Below are positions 42,405 through 50,918 of a DNA stretch of 64,000 nt, piece after piece (the stretch's first letter is position 1; each line of letters begins with the position of its first letter). The position numbers and the translations under genes were made by a program. The notes beneath the pieces are model-generated. The model was given only the letters and a program-made list of their open reading frames with translations, searched no databases and had not been told where the DNA came from. The stretch is from positions 2,666,001 through 2,730,000 of the forward strand of contig NZ_FNLM01000034.1 in assembly GCF_900105725.1 (NCBI RefSeq), in the 5' to 3' direction. Source of the stretch: Gordonia westfalica (lineage in GTDB: Bacteria; Actinomycetota; Actinomycetes; Mycobacteriales; Mycobacteriaceae).

Positions 42405-42677
42405 TCAGTGCTTCTCGCAGGCGATGCCGTCGCCGTCGCGATCACTCTCGGAGTTCGCGTCGTAGAGAGCCTGGTCGACGGTGAAGTTCGTGACCGGCGT
42501 GCTGGACGTCGAGTCGACGGCACCGGGTTCGCCGACGCCGTGCGGGTAGTCCGCGCGCAGCTCCGTGCAGTTGGCGTAGTCGGTCGCGGCCGACGCGGGT
42601 GCCGCCACCAGCAGCGGTGCGACCACCATCGACGCCGCAGCGACGAACCCGAGAACCATCTTCCGCGAACCACTCAT
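42405..42677 (-). CDS. Secreted excalibur-domain protein
   Basis: 90 residues: signal peptide (MVLGFVAAASMVVAPLLVAAPASA, cleavage after ASA) and one excalibur calcium-binding domain, from DYANCTELRADYPHGV to DRDGDGIACEKH with two cysteines and the DxDxDG loop. Probably an exported envelope protein; role unknown. GAGAGG precedes the ATG at 42677. Confidence 0.85.
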   Translation of the reverse strand: MSGSRKMVLGFVAAASMVVAPLLVAAPASAATDYANCTELRADYPHGVGEPGAVDSTSSTPVTNFTVDQALYDANSESDRDGDGIACEKH

Positions 42678-42758
42678 CGTCGAACCTCTCTCACACCTAT
42701 GTGACGAGGTAAAGCTACCCGGGCCGGGACGCGGAACCGGCCTTGTGCGCGCGGATTG

Positions 42759-42849
42759 GTCCACCCGGTGGACAGTGGCCCACGAAGAATCGCCACCTCC
42801 GCCAGAGATGTGCTGGCTGGAAACAGCGAATCCTGCCGGGAGTGGCGAT
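42759..42849. repeat. Palindrome and nested inverted repeats between the excalibur and ldh genes
   Basis: GTCCACC-C-GGTGGAC (42759-42773) is a 15-base perfect palindrome. ATCGCCAC (42789-42796) and GTGGCGAT (42842-42849) are inverted and enclose GCCAG/CTGGC (42801-42817). Read on the minus strand the nested stems lie 30 bases behind the ldh stop and are followed by TCTTCG, so they may end ldh transcription; the palindrome is an operator candidate for the excalibur gene. Confidence 0.4.
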
Positions 42850-42878
42850 CGTGGAAATGGGTAGGGAAGGTCGGGCGG

Positions 42879-43832
42879 CTACAACCCGAATCGCGCCTGC
42901 ATCCCCCGCAGCGTTTCCGCGGATGACAGCAGACCCGCCTCCTCGTCGGCCGACAGCGGGACCTCGAGCCGGGTCTGCGCACCGCCGCGGTCGACGACGG
43001 TCGGCAGCGAGAGGCACACGTCCTCGAGTCCGGGAAAGCCGTTCGCCGCGGTGGAGACCGGCAGGACACGATGCTCGTCGTTCAGGACGGCTTCGACGAT
43101 CCGTGTGGCAGCGAGGCCGATGGCGTAGTTGGTGGCACCCTTGCCCTCGATGATCGCGTAGGCAGCATGCACGACCTCGTTCCGGATACGTTCACGCGCA
43201 ACGGCATCCATCTCCGGACGGCCGGGCAGCGGCTTCCACGACGTCAGCGGCACCCCGCCGATCGTGGCCGACGACCACAGTGCGATCTCGCTGTCGCCGT
43301 GTTCGCCGACGACGTAGGAGTGCACGCTCTGGACCGCCACCCCGCAGTGCTGCGCGATGAGGAACCGTAGGCGCGACGAGTCGAGAACGGTTCCGGAACC
43401 GAACAGCTGATTCGACGGCAGACCGGTGATCCGCTGCGCGGCGTAGGTGACGACGTCGACCGGGTTGGTCACCATGAGATAGATCGCATTCGGCGCGACC
43501 TCGAGCACACCGGGCAGAATCGACCGTGTCAAACCGATTGTCGCCTCGGCCAATTCGAGACGCGACTGTCCCGGCTTCTGTTTGGCGCCGGCGGTGAACA
43601 CGACGACGTCGGCGTCGGCGCACACCGACACGTCGTCGGACCCGATGATGTCGGCACGGGGAACGAACTCCAGCCCGTGCGAGAGGTCGAGAACTTCGGC
43701 GGTGACCTTCGGCGCCTTGATGTCCAGGAGGGCGACGGTCCGCGCCACTCCCCGGATCAGCGCCGAGTAGGCGATCGCGGTGCCCACCGCGCCCGCGCCG
43801 ATGATGGCAAGTTTCGTGGGTCGTCCGTCCAT
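42879..43832 (-). CDS. ldh: L-lactate dehydrogenase
   Basis: 317 residues, cytosolic NAD-dependent enzyme interconverting pyruvate and L-lactate. Motifs: GAGAVGTAIAY for NAD, FTAGAKQKPGQSRLEL with the Gln that favours lactate over malate, NPVDVVTYAA, DSSRLRFLIA and the catalytic His in GEHGDSE. Length is normal for the family. It is transcribed away from the riboswitch-controlled btu operon. Confidence 0.93.
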   Translation of the reverse strand: MDGRPTKLAIIGAGAVGTAIAYSALIRGVARTVALLDIKAPKVTAEVLDLSHGLEFVPRADIIGSDDVSVCADADVVVFTAGAKQKPGQSRLELAEATIGLTRSILPGVLEVAPNAIYLMVTNPVDVVTYAAQRITGLPSNQLFGSGTVLDSSRLRFLIAQHCGVAVQSVHSYVVGEHGDSEIALWSSATIGGVPLTSWKPLPGRPEMDAVARERIRNEVVHAAYAIIEGKGATNYAIGLAATRIVEAVLNDEHRVLPVSTAANGFPGLEDVCLSLPTVVDRGGAQTRLEVPLSADEEAGLLSSAETLRGMQARFGL

Positions 43833-43989
43833 CGGATCACCGTCCGCCTCGGTTCGATTCGCGACTGTTGCTCAGCACTGTCGGCACCCAGGGTAAGACC
43901 TCCCGACGTCGCGCGCCCGGTTCGGCGGACCCGGGCGGCGGTGGGATCTCCACGAGAGTGTTGCTAGCCTCACGTCCAGAGAGCGGTCG

Positions 43990-44140
43990 CACCTGCACAC
44001 GCGGGTGCCAGGGAACCTGGTGCGAATCCAGGACTGGCGCGCAGCGGTATGGGGGACGGACCCGACACACAGGCCACTGGGGCAACCCGGGAAGGCGTCG
44101 GGTCCGGACGAACCCGAGTCCGAATACCTGCCGTTCTCGT
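43990..44140 (+). promoter_or_regulatory. Cobalamin riboswitch
   Basis: The segment contains the conserved cobalamin-aptamer pieces in order: GGGTGCCAGGGAA, GGTGCGAATCCAGG, GCGCGCAGCGGT, GCCACTGGGGCAACCCGGG with AAGGCG, and CCGAGTCCGAATACCTGCCG. It lies about 80 bases before btuC, so B12 should repress the importer, most likely at translation initiation since no clear terminator precedes the start. The remainder of the 389-base gap 43833-44221 is ldh/btuC promoter sequence without a gene. Confidence 0.92.
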
Positions 44141-44221
44141 CGAGTCCACCCGGTATCTCGCGCACAGGTACCCAGACCTAAGGCAGCACCACAAGTGTCC
44201 CGTCCTCCTGACGGCACGACG

Positions 44222-45274
44222 ATGATCGCCACCGCCATGTCGGTACGGCGACTCCCGTCGATGCCTCTTGCCCTGATTCTTCTCGCCCTCACCCTGGTGA
44301 GCATCGCGGTTGCCACCGCTTTCGGCGCCGAGACCATACCCCTCGGCGATGTCTGGCATACCGTCGCCGGACGACTGGGTGGCGAGGAGCTCGACGCCGC
44401 TCACGCCGTGATCATCTGGGATCTGCGGTTGCCGCGTTCGGTACTCGCGGCCATCGTCGGCGCCGGTCTGGCGCTCGCGGGCGCCCTCATGCAGGCGCTG
44501 GTCCGCAATCCGCTCGCCGAGCCGTATCTGCTGGGTGTGTCCGCCGGTGCCGCCGTCGGCGCGACGGCCGTGATCACGCTCGGTTCGTTTGCTGCACTGG
44601 GTGTCTGGGCGCTGTCCGGCGGCGCGCTGATCGGCGCGCTCGCCGCGTCGGTCACCGTGTACGCGGTGGCCCGGGCCCAAGGCGGATTGACCGCCCTCCG
44701 CCTGATCCTGTCCGGCGTCGTGCTGTCCTCGGCGTTCATGGCGTTGTCGTCGCTCCTGGTGTTCACCGCCGCCGACCCGCATGCCGCCGACAACGTGATG
44801 TTCTGGATGCTGGGCAGCGTCGCCGGTGCCACGTGGGCGAAGGTCCAGATCGCGGGCGTGGTGGTCGTGGTCACGGTGTTCGCGATGCTGGCCATCCACT
44901 CCTGGCTCGACGCCTATGCGGCGGGCACCGACACCGCGACGTCCCTCGGGGTTCCGGTGCGCGCCATGCGGAACGCGTTGTTCGCGGTACAGGGAATCCT
45001 GGTCGGGGTCCTCGTCGCGGTGGCGGGCGGCATCGGATTCGTCGGCTTGATCGTTCCGCACGCCGCACGCCTGCTGGTCGGCGCGACGCACCGGGCCATG
45101 ATCCCCGTCGCGGTCTGCGGCGGTGCCTTGTTCCTGGTGTGGGTCGACGTCATCTCGCGGGTGGCCGCGTCGCCGCGCGAGATGCCGTTGGGCATCGTGA
45201 CCGGACTCATCGGCGCACCGATCTTCCTGTTCCTGATGGGACGACGCCAGTACGTGTTCGGCGGCGGGTCCTGA
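44222..45274 (+). CDS. btuC: Cobalamin ABC transporter permease (BtuC/FecCD family)
   Basis: 350 residues, about ten helices of the FecCD permease family (LPRSVLAAIVGAGLALAGAL, NPLAEPYLLGVSAGAAVG, GGIGFVGLIVPHAARLL). The family also moves iron siderophores; the cobalamin riboswitch directly upstream assigns it to vitamin B12 or corrinoid uptake. The ATG at 44222 is used; another ATG at 44237 is possible. It overlaps btuD by one base. Confidence 0.88.
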   Translation: MIATAMSVRRLPSMPLALILLALTLVSIAVATAFGAETIPLGDVWHTVAGRLGGEELDAAHAVIIWDLRLPRSVLAAIVGAGLALAGALMQALVRNPLAEPYLLGVSAGAAVGATAVITLGSFAALGVWALSGGALIGALAASVTVYAVARAQGGLTALRLILSGVVLSSAFMALSSLLVFTAADPHAADNVMFWMLGSVAGATWAKVQIAGVVVVVTVFAMLAIHSWLDAYAAGTDTATSLGVPVRAMRNALFAVQGILVGVLVAVAGGIGFVGLIVPHAARLLVGATHRAMIPVAVCGGALFLVWVDVISRVAASPREMPLGIVTGLIGAPIFLFLMGRRQYVFGGGS

Positions 45275-46101
45275 TGAACGCCGACGAACACTCGATGTCG
45301 TTGCGCGCGAACGGCCTCGGTTGTCGCCGGGGTGGCCGCACGATCCTCCGCGGGGTGGACCTCGACGTCCCGGCGGGAACCCGCCTCGCCGTCGTCGGCC
45401 CCAACGGGTCGGGCAAGAGCACCTTGCTGCGAACCCTGTGCGGTCTCGAACAACCGGCGTCCGGGCGTATCCGACTGGCCGACGACGATCTCGACCGGCT
45501 TCCGGCGCGGCGTCGTGCGCTGTCGATCGCGGTCGTCGGTCAGGATGAACACCCGTCGGCCGAACTCACGGTCGCAGAGGCGGTGGGCCTGGGACGCACG
45601 CCCTACCGATCCGCCTGGGCCGCTCGCAATTCCGACGACGAGCAGATCGTCCGGTCCGCATTGGAGCAGGTGGGACTGGGAGGCTGGGAACGCCGGTCGT
45701 GTATGCAGCTCTCGGGCGGCGAACGGCACCGTGTCGTGCTCGCCCGCGCGATCGCGCAGCAGACGCCGGTCCTCGTACTCGACGAGCCGACGAACCACCT
45801 CGACGCGGCCTGGCGACTGCGGCTGATGCAGATCCTCGACGACCTCGAGGCGACGGTCATCGCCGCGATGCACGACCTCGACCTCGTCCTCCGCCATTTC
45901 GATTCCGTCGCTGTGGTCTCCGACGGTGGGATCACCGCCCACGGCCCGCCGGTCGAGGTACTGACACCCGATCTGCTGGCCTCGGTCTTCGACGTGTCCG
46001 GAACGGTCGTGCCGCACCCCGAGACCGGTCTCCCCCATCTGCTCCTGAACTCCCCCACGTCACCTGCGTCGCAGGTCCACACCAGCAAGGAAAACCGATG
46101 A
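45274..46101 (+). CDS. btuD: Cobalamin ABC transporter ATPase
   Basis: 275 residues: Walker A GPNGSGKST, signature LSGGERHRVVLARA, Walker B VLVLDEPTNHLD, H-loop AMHD. ATP-hydrolysing subunit for the BtuC-type permease. Its stop overlaps the start of the binding-protein gene (ATGA). Confidence 0.88.
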   Translation: MNADEHSMSLRANGLGCRRGGRTILRGVDLDVPAGTRLAVVGPNGSGKSTLLRTLCGLEQPASGRIRLADDDLDRLPARRRALSIAVVGQDEHPSAELTVAEAVGLGRTPYRSAWAARNSDDEQIVRSALEQVGLGGWERRSCMQLSGGERHRVVLARAIAQQTPVLVLDEPTNHLDAAWRLRLMQILDDLEATVIAAMHDLDLVLRHFDSVAVVSDGGITAHGPPVEVLTPDLLASVFDVSGTVVPHPETGLPHLLLNSPTSPASQVHTSKENR

Positions 46102-47159
46102 AGCACAACACCACCCGATTCGCCTCGCTCGCCGTCGTCCTCGGCATCGCAGCGGGTTGCGGCACCGAGTCCGGCGCCACCGCCACCGACAGCGTCACCG
46201 TCACCAACTGCGGCGCCGAGGTCACCTTCGACCAGCCTCTCGATCGCCTCTTCGTCAACGACGGCGGGATGATCGCGATCGCGCTGGCGGCCGGCGCCCG
46301 CGACAAGATGGTCGCCGTCAGCTCGCTCGCGCGTGACAAGGACGTTCTCCGACTCGAATTCGGCGCGCAGGTGGACACGCTGAACGAGGTCGCCACCGAG
46401 CAGCCCACGCTCGAGAACATCGTCGGGGCCGAACCCCAGGTCCTGTACGCCGGATACAACTACGGCATGAGCGAGTCCCGCGGGATCACCCCGGAGATCC
46501 TGGCCTCCCACGGCATCGACGTGTATCAGCTGTCGGAGGCATGCCGTCAGGTCGACGGCCAGGCCCAGCGGGGCACGATGGACCCGTGGGTCGCGCTCGA
46601 CACCGACCTGCGCAACATCGGCACCATCACCGGCAACCCGGAGCAGGGCGCGAGGGTGGCCGACGACATCGACCGACGCCTCGAAAAGCTCCGCGGCGCA
46701 CCGCAACCCGCGGAGAGGCCCACCGCCTTCGTCTTCGACAGTGTCTCCGACACCATCTTCTCCTCGGGCTCCTTCGGTGGCCCGCAGGGCATCATCGACG
46801 CGGCGGGCGCACGCAACGCGACCGAGGACGTCGAGGACACCTGGACCGCGGTCAGCTGGGAACGGATCACCACCGCCGACCCGGATCTGATCGTGTTCGT
46901 CGACTACCCCGGCCAGTCGGTGGAACAGAAGATCGACGCGCTGCGCAGCAATCCGGCCAGCCGCAACCTGAAGGCCGTGCGCGAGAACCGCTTTGTGAAC
47001 CTGCCCTACGCGATGTGGGTGTCGAGCCCGCTCAACATCGACGCGGCCGAGACCTTGCGATCGGTCCTCGAAAAGCACGACCTGGCACCGGAATCGGGCA
47101 TCACTCCGGCGTTGGACGTCAAGCAGCTGAACCTGGGCGGCAACGACTGGCTGGACTGA
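46098..47159 (+). CDS. btuF: Cobalamin-binding lipoprotein (BtuF-like)
   Basis: 353 residues. Lipoprotein signal with lipobox IAAGC (Cys 21), then a two-lobe TroA/BtuF-type binding fold (NVVGAEPQVLYAGY-like: ENIVGAEPQVLYAGYNYG; DPDLIVFVDY; a helix linker). Captures B12 or corrinoids outside the membrane for BtuCD. Last gene of the riboswitch operon. Confidence 0.87.
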   Translation: MKHNTTRFASLAVVLGIAAGCGTESGATATDSVTVTNCGAEVTFDQPLDRLFVNDGGMIAIALAAGARDKMVAVSSLARDKDVLRLEFGAQVDTLNEVATEQPTLENIVGAEPQVLYAGYNYGMSESRGITPEILASHGIDVYQLSEACRQVDGQAQRGTMDPWVALDTDLRNIGTITGNPEQGARVADDIDRRLEKLRGAPQPAERPTAFVFDSVSDTIFSSGSFGGPQGIIDAAGARNATEDVEDTWTAVSWERITTADPDLIVFVDYPGQSVEQKIDALRSNPASRNLKAVRENRFVNLPYAMWVSSPLNIDAAETLRSVLEKHDLAPESGITPALDVKQLNLGGNDWLD

Positions 47160-47177
47160 GGCCCCGGGCCACCACGG

Positions 47178-47579
47178 TCAGCCGGCGTAGGCATCCGCGT
47201 AGTCGGCACTCGGCGCGATGGGTGTGATGACGTCCAGCAGCACCCCATCGGGCGCCTCGACGATGAAGTGGCGCTGACCGAAGTCCTCGTCGCGCAGCGC
47301 ACGAACCGGTTCGACCCCGGCATCGACCATGCGGGCATGGACCGCGTCGACGTCGTCGACCTCGAGGTTCACGATGACGCCGCGGGGCATCGCCCGGTAT
47401 CCCTCCGGGATCGTCGGGTGCGCGGCGTCGACGAGGGCCAGTTCGAAGTCACCGAGCCGCAGGCTGACGTACCAGTCGGCCTCGAAGGTGGTCTGGAATC
47501 CGACGTGGGTGCGATAGAAGTCCGCCGCGGACATGACGTCGCCGGACATGAGGACCGGATAGAAGCCGGTGGTGGTCAT
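47178..47579 (-). CDS. VOC (glyoxalase/bleomycin-resistance fold) protein
   Basis: 133 residues with the beta-alpha-beta-beta-beta pattern of vicinal oxygen chelate proteins (FYPVLMSGDVMSAADFYRTH, GQRHFIVEAPDGVLLDVIT). Metal ligands and substrate are unclear. ATG 47579 follows GGGGAG. Divergent from a TetR gene with shared operators, so it is probably the repressor's target. Confidence 0.82.
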   Translation of the reverse strand: MTTTGFYPVLMSGDVMSAADFYRTHVGFQTTFEADWYVSLRLGDFELALVDAAHPTIPEGYRAMPRGVIVNLEVDDVDAVHARMVDAGVEPVRALRDEDFGQRHFIVEAPDGVLLDVITPIAPSADYADAYAG

Positions 47580-47590
47580 GATCTCCCCTT

Positions 47591-47641
47591 TACGTACGAT
47601 GAGTATGTAATGCTGCCGACTATACATACGCACCGTACGTA
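47591..47641. promoter_or_regulatory. Two 19-bp TetR-type operators
   Basis: TACGTACGATGAGTATGTA (47591-47609) and TACATACGCACCGTACGTA (47623-47641) are each dyad-symmetric (TACnTAC...GTAnGTA) and are near-perfect inverted copies of each other, 13 bases apart. They fill the 75-base gap between the VOC and TetR genes and would control both. Confidence 0.8.
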
Positions 47642-47654
47642 AAGGAACCCCAAG

Positions 47655-48230
47655 ATGCCCCGCGCCTCTGCGGCTGCCGCCGCGGCCACCGCCCGCCACA
47701 TCCGCGAGATCGCGACCGAGATGTTCGGCACCCGCGGATTCGGCGACGTCTCACTCGACGACGTCGCCGAATCCGCCGGCGTGACCCGCGGCGCGGTATA
47801 TCACCACTACCGCAGCAAGGCAGGACTTTTCGGGGCCGTCGCGGCGGATCTCCAAGCCGTGGTCGCCACCTCCGTCGTCGAAGCCGCCGAATCCGCCGGC
47901 GACGACCCCCGCGCGCAGCTGCGGGCCGGATGTCACGGCTTCCTGGACGCGATCACCGCCGAGCCGGCGGTCCGGGTACTCCTCGTCGACGGGCCGGCGG
48001 TGTTCGGATGGGACAAGTGGCGGCAGATGGACGCCGAGAACTCCGTCGTCCACCTGCGGGAGGCCCTCGCGTCGGTCGGCACCGACCCCGATCTTCTCGA
48101 TCCCCTCACCGCCCAACTGTCGGGCGCGATGAACGAGGCCGCGCTGTGGCTGGCGCAGTCGTCGAACCCGGATGCTCCCGACCGTGCGCATCGCGCACTC
48201 GACCTGCTCGTCGACACCGTGCTCGGCTGA
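47655..48230 (+). CDS. TetR-family repressor
   Basis: 191 residues. N-terminal helix-turn-helix (EMFGTRGFGDVSLDDVAESA, GVTRGAVYHHYRSKAGLFGA), C-terminal ligand/dimer domain. Probably autoregulated and represses the divergent VOC gene through the double operator. Ligand unknown. AAAGGAA precedes the ATG. Confidence 0.88.
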   Translation: MPRASAAAAAATARHIREIATEMFGTRGFGDVSLDDVAESAGVTRGAVYHHYRSKAGLFGAVAADLQAVVATSVVEAAESAGDDPRAQLRAGCHGFLDAITAEPAVRVLLVDGPAVFGWDKWRQMDAENSVVHLREALASVGTDPDLLDPLTAQLSGAMNEAALWLAQSSNPDAPDRAHRALDLLVDTVLG

Positions 48231-48307
48231 ACCGGACGCGATGGGCGCCGCCGGTGGACGGCCGCGGTTGCCCCGGTGACGATCTGGAGCCGGCCGAACA
48301 ATCCGGC

Positions 48308-49684
48308 CTACAACGACCTGAGCAGCTCCGGCAGGGTCTCGTCGATCGTGCCGGTGTGGAAGTCCGCACTTCGGTACCAGTCGGTCGCCAGCACGGCGTC
48401 GAGGAAGCCGAGCGTGGTGACCGGTCCGGCCCAACGGGTCTCGCCGACAGCCCGAACCGCGCGGGCGATCGCCTGCTCACGGTCGGCCCCGGCGACCACG
48501 ATCTTGGCCACCATCGAGTCGTAGTGCGGCTGAATCACCGATCCGGAGACCACGCCGCTGTCGATGCGCACACCCGGTCCGGCCGGGAAGGTGCATCCCG
48601 CAACGGCTCCCGGCGATCCGAAGAAGTGGAACTTCGGGTTCTCGGCGTTGAGACGGAGTTCGATGACCGCACCGCGGGCGACGATCTCGTCCTGCTTGAC
48701 GCCGATCGGGTCCCCGAAGGCGATCCGCAGCTGCTCGGCCACCAGGTCGACGCCCGTGAGTTCCTCGGTCACACCGTGTTCCACCTGGATCCGGGTGTTC
48801 ATCTCGATGAAGTAGTACTCCCCCGCCGGATCCACCAGGAACTCGACGGTGCCGGCCGAGGTGTAACCGACCTCGGCGGCCAGCGCGACAGCCGACGCGT
48901 GCATCGCGGCCGCGACCTCACGATCGAGTGTCGGCGCGGGAGCCTCCTCGACGACCTTCTGCCGACGACGCTGCAGCGAGCACTCGCGCTCGAAGAGATG
49001 CACGACGTTGCCGTGCGAGTCACCGAGAACCTGCACCTCGACGTGGCGCACCTGCGGGAGCGAACGCTCGAGGTAGAGGCCGTCGTCGCCGAAGGCACCC
49101 ATCACCTCGCGTCGCGCGTCGGCGAACTGTTCGACGAGGTCGTCGGGTCCGGCCGCGGCACGAATCCCCTTGCCACCGCCACCTGCCCGCGCCTTGACGA
49201 GGACCGGGTACCCGACCTCGTCCGCGGCGCGGAGCGCGGCATCGGCGTCGGCGAGCAGGTCGCTGCCCGGGACCACCGGGACACCGGCCGCACGTGCGGT
49301 GCGCCGCGCGGTCTCCTTGTCACCCATCATGGAGATGACCTGCGGCGACGGCCCTACCCAGCGGAGACCGGCGTCGATCACCGCCTGCGCGAATTCGGCG
49401 TTCTCCGAGAGGAATCCGTATCCCGGGTGGATGGCCTCGGCGCCCGTGCGCACCGCGGCGTCGAGGATCGCCTCGACCCGCAGGTAGCTGTCGGCCGCGG
49501 CCGCGGGACCGATCTCGACGGCCTCGTCGGCCAGGCGGACGTGCAGGCTGTCGGCATCCACATCCGAGTGGACCGCGATGGCGGTCCAGCCCAGGTCGTG
49601 GCAGGCGCGGATGATACGAACGGCGATCTCACCGCGGTTGGCGATGAGCACCCGCCGCGCCGGTGCGCCGTTCCCCGGAGACAT
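48308..49684 (-). CDS. accC: Biotin carboxylase of the 5-oxoprolinase operon
   Basis: 458 residues. VLIANRGEIAVRIIRAC, HPGYGFLSENAEFA, ATP-grasp loop AGGGGKGIR, EMNTRIQVEHGVTE (the usual Pro after His is Gly). Carboxylates biotin on a carrier protein with ATP and bicarbonate. It is not a general acetyl-CoA carboxylase subunit here but the last gene behind pxpABC and a small carrier. Such carboxylase/carrier pairs often accompany pxpABC, whose PxpC resembles a biotin-dependent carboxyltransferase. It directly abuts the carrier gene. Confidence 0.87.
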   Translation of the reverse strand: MSPGNGAPARRVLIANRGEIAVRIIRACHDLGWTAIAVHSDVDADSLHVRLADEAVEIGPAAAADSYLRVEAILDAAVRTGAEAIHPGYGFLSENAEFAQAVIDAGLRWVGPSPQVISMMGDKETARRTARAAGVPVVPGSDLLADADAALRAADEVGYPVLVKARAGGGGKGIRAAAGPDDLVEQFADARREVMGAFGDDGLYLERSLPQVRHVEVQVLGDSHGNVVHLFERECSLQRRRQKVVEEAPAPTLDREVAAAMHASAVALAAEVGYTSAGTVEFLVDPAGEYYFIEMNTRIQVEHGVTEELTGVDLVAEQLRIAFGDPIGVKQDEIVARGAVIELRLNAENPKFHFFGSPGAVAGCTFPAGPGVRIDSGVVSGSVIQPHYDSMVAKIVVAGADREQAIARAVRAVGETRWAGPVTTLGFLDAVLATDWYRSADFHTGTIDETLPELLRSL

Positions 49685-49922
49685 CAGGAAGCCTCGAACG
49701 TGGCGATGACCTGCCCGGCGTCGACCTGTGCCCCGCTGTCCACCGCGTATCCGGTGAACACGCCGGCGACCTCGGCCTCGATCGGCGCGAACATCTTCAT
49801 CACCTCGACGACGCCGATCTGCTGTCCGATCTCGACGGTGTCGCCGGGCTTGCAGAACACTTCACTGTCGGGATCCGGACGGTGCCAGAACAATCCGGGG
49901 TGGGGCTCTGCATCTCGGTCAT
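49684..49922 (-). CDS. accB: Biotin carboxyl carrier protein, frame broken by a one-base deletion
   Basis: The C-terminal 69 residues contain a biotinyl domain with VEVMKMFAP (the biotin-bearing Lys; EVMKM replaces the common EAMKM). In this frame no proper start exists. An ATG at 49922 behind AGGAGA opens MTEMQSPTP in another frame; one extra base near 49894-49899 joins both to MTEMQSPTPGLFWHRP, a typical start of small carriers in pxp clusters (79 residues in total). The shift is at CACCCCGGATTG, probably a sequence error. A TTG at 49893 would be the only start otherwise. Confidence 0.75.
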
Positions 49923-49949
49923 TGTGTTCTCCTTGGGTCGGGAGCCGCG

Positions 49950-50918
49950 TCAGACGATGGCGGCGACGGCGTTGTGGACGTGTTCGCTGTGTTCGTGGCG
50001 GAGTTTGAGTGCGGTGTCGATGTCGACCGCGGTGAACTTCACCCGATCGGGCGCCTTGGCCTGCGCGAGGAGGTCCAGATCGGCCGAGATCACGGTGCCG
50101 AGCGTGACGAATCCGCCGCCGGTCACGGCGTCGCGGAGCAGGCAGATGGGTTCCGAACCGTTGGGCACCTGGATCGATCCGAGCGGATATCCCAGCGAGA
50201 CGACGTTGCTGGGGTTGTCCCCCGCTCCGAACGGCGCCTCCCGTTCGACGAAGTCCAGGGGTTCCCCGACGAATCGGTAGCCCGTGCGGTTCGATTCCGG
50301 CGACAGCTGGTACTCACGTTCGGTGAAGGCCCGCAACGATTCCGGGGTGAACCGATAGGCGGCCAGTCCGAGCACGATCCGGGCCTCGATCGACGACGAG
50401 GGAGTCGGCCGGTACCGGACCGGGAGCCGACGCCCCTCCTCGACCGCACGCGTCCGGGGTCCGAGAGGCAGGACGTCTTTCGCGCGCAGTGCGCGCCCCT
50501 CGAAACCGCCGATGCCCGAGAGCATGTAGGTCGATCGGCTGCCCATCACGACCGGCACGTCGATACCGCCGGCGAACGCGAGGTAGGCGCGGGCACCGCT
50601 GCGGAGCGGTCCGAGCCTGAGTTCGGAACCGGCAGGCAGCCACATCGCCGTCCACGACGGGTGCACCACGCCGTCGATGATCACGTCGACATCCGCACCG
50701 GTCACCGCCACGATGCAGCCGGTGTCGGAGACGAGGGTGGGTCCCATCAGCGCGGCCTCGAGGGTCGCGGCCTCGGGACCGTTGCCCACCAGGGCATTCG
50801 CGATGCGATGCGCGAACTGGTCGAGCGCCCCGGCCGGCGGCATCGCCAACGTGAGCTTGCCGGGACGCCCCAGGTCCTGGACGGTGGTCTGCAGTCCGGG
50901 CTTGATGATCGTGATCAT
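49950..50918 (-). CDS. pxpC: 5-oxoprolinase subunit C (biotin-dependent carboxyltransferase fold)
   Basis: 322 residues of the KipA/PxpC family: QDLGRPGKLTLAMPPAGALD near the start, SPESNRTGYRFVG, and TLGTVISADLDLLAQAKAPD at the end. With PxpA and PxpB it forms the prokaryotic ATP-dependent 5-oxoprolinase that opens 5-oxoproline to glutamate. Overlaps pxpB by four bases. Confidence 0.88.
   Translation of the reverse strand: MITIIKPGLQTTVQDLGRPGKLTLAMPPAGALDQFAHRIANALVGNGPEAATLEAALMGPTLVSDTGCIVAVTGADVDVIIDGVVHPSWTAMWLPAGSELRLGPLRSGARAYLAFAGGIDVPVVMGSRSTYMLSGIGGFEGRALRAKDVLPLGPRTRAVEEGRRLPVRYRPTPSSSIEARIVLGLAAYRFTPESLRAFTEREYQLSPESNRTGYRFVGEPLDFVEREAPFGAGDNPSNVVSLGYPLGSIQVPNGSEPICLLRDAVTGGGFVTLGTVISADLDLLAQAKAPDRVKFTAVDIDTALKLRHEHSEHVHNAVAAIV

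Noticed and set aside
44833..45270. Long frame overlapping btuC in front of btuD
   Set aside because: It is an out-of-frame reading of btuC; the ATPase begins at 45274 in a TGATG overlap.
48308..49922. Housekeeping acetyl-CoA carboxylase
   Set aside because: In this order the main enzyme uses long AccA-type fusion subunits; this pair is in the pxpABC operon without a carboxyltransferase for acetyl-CoA.
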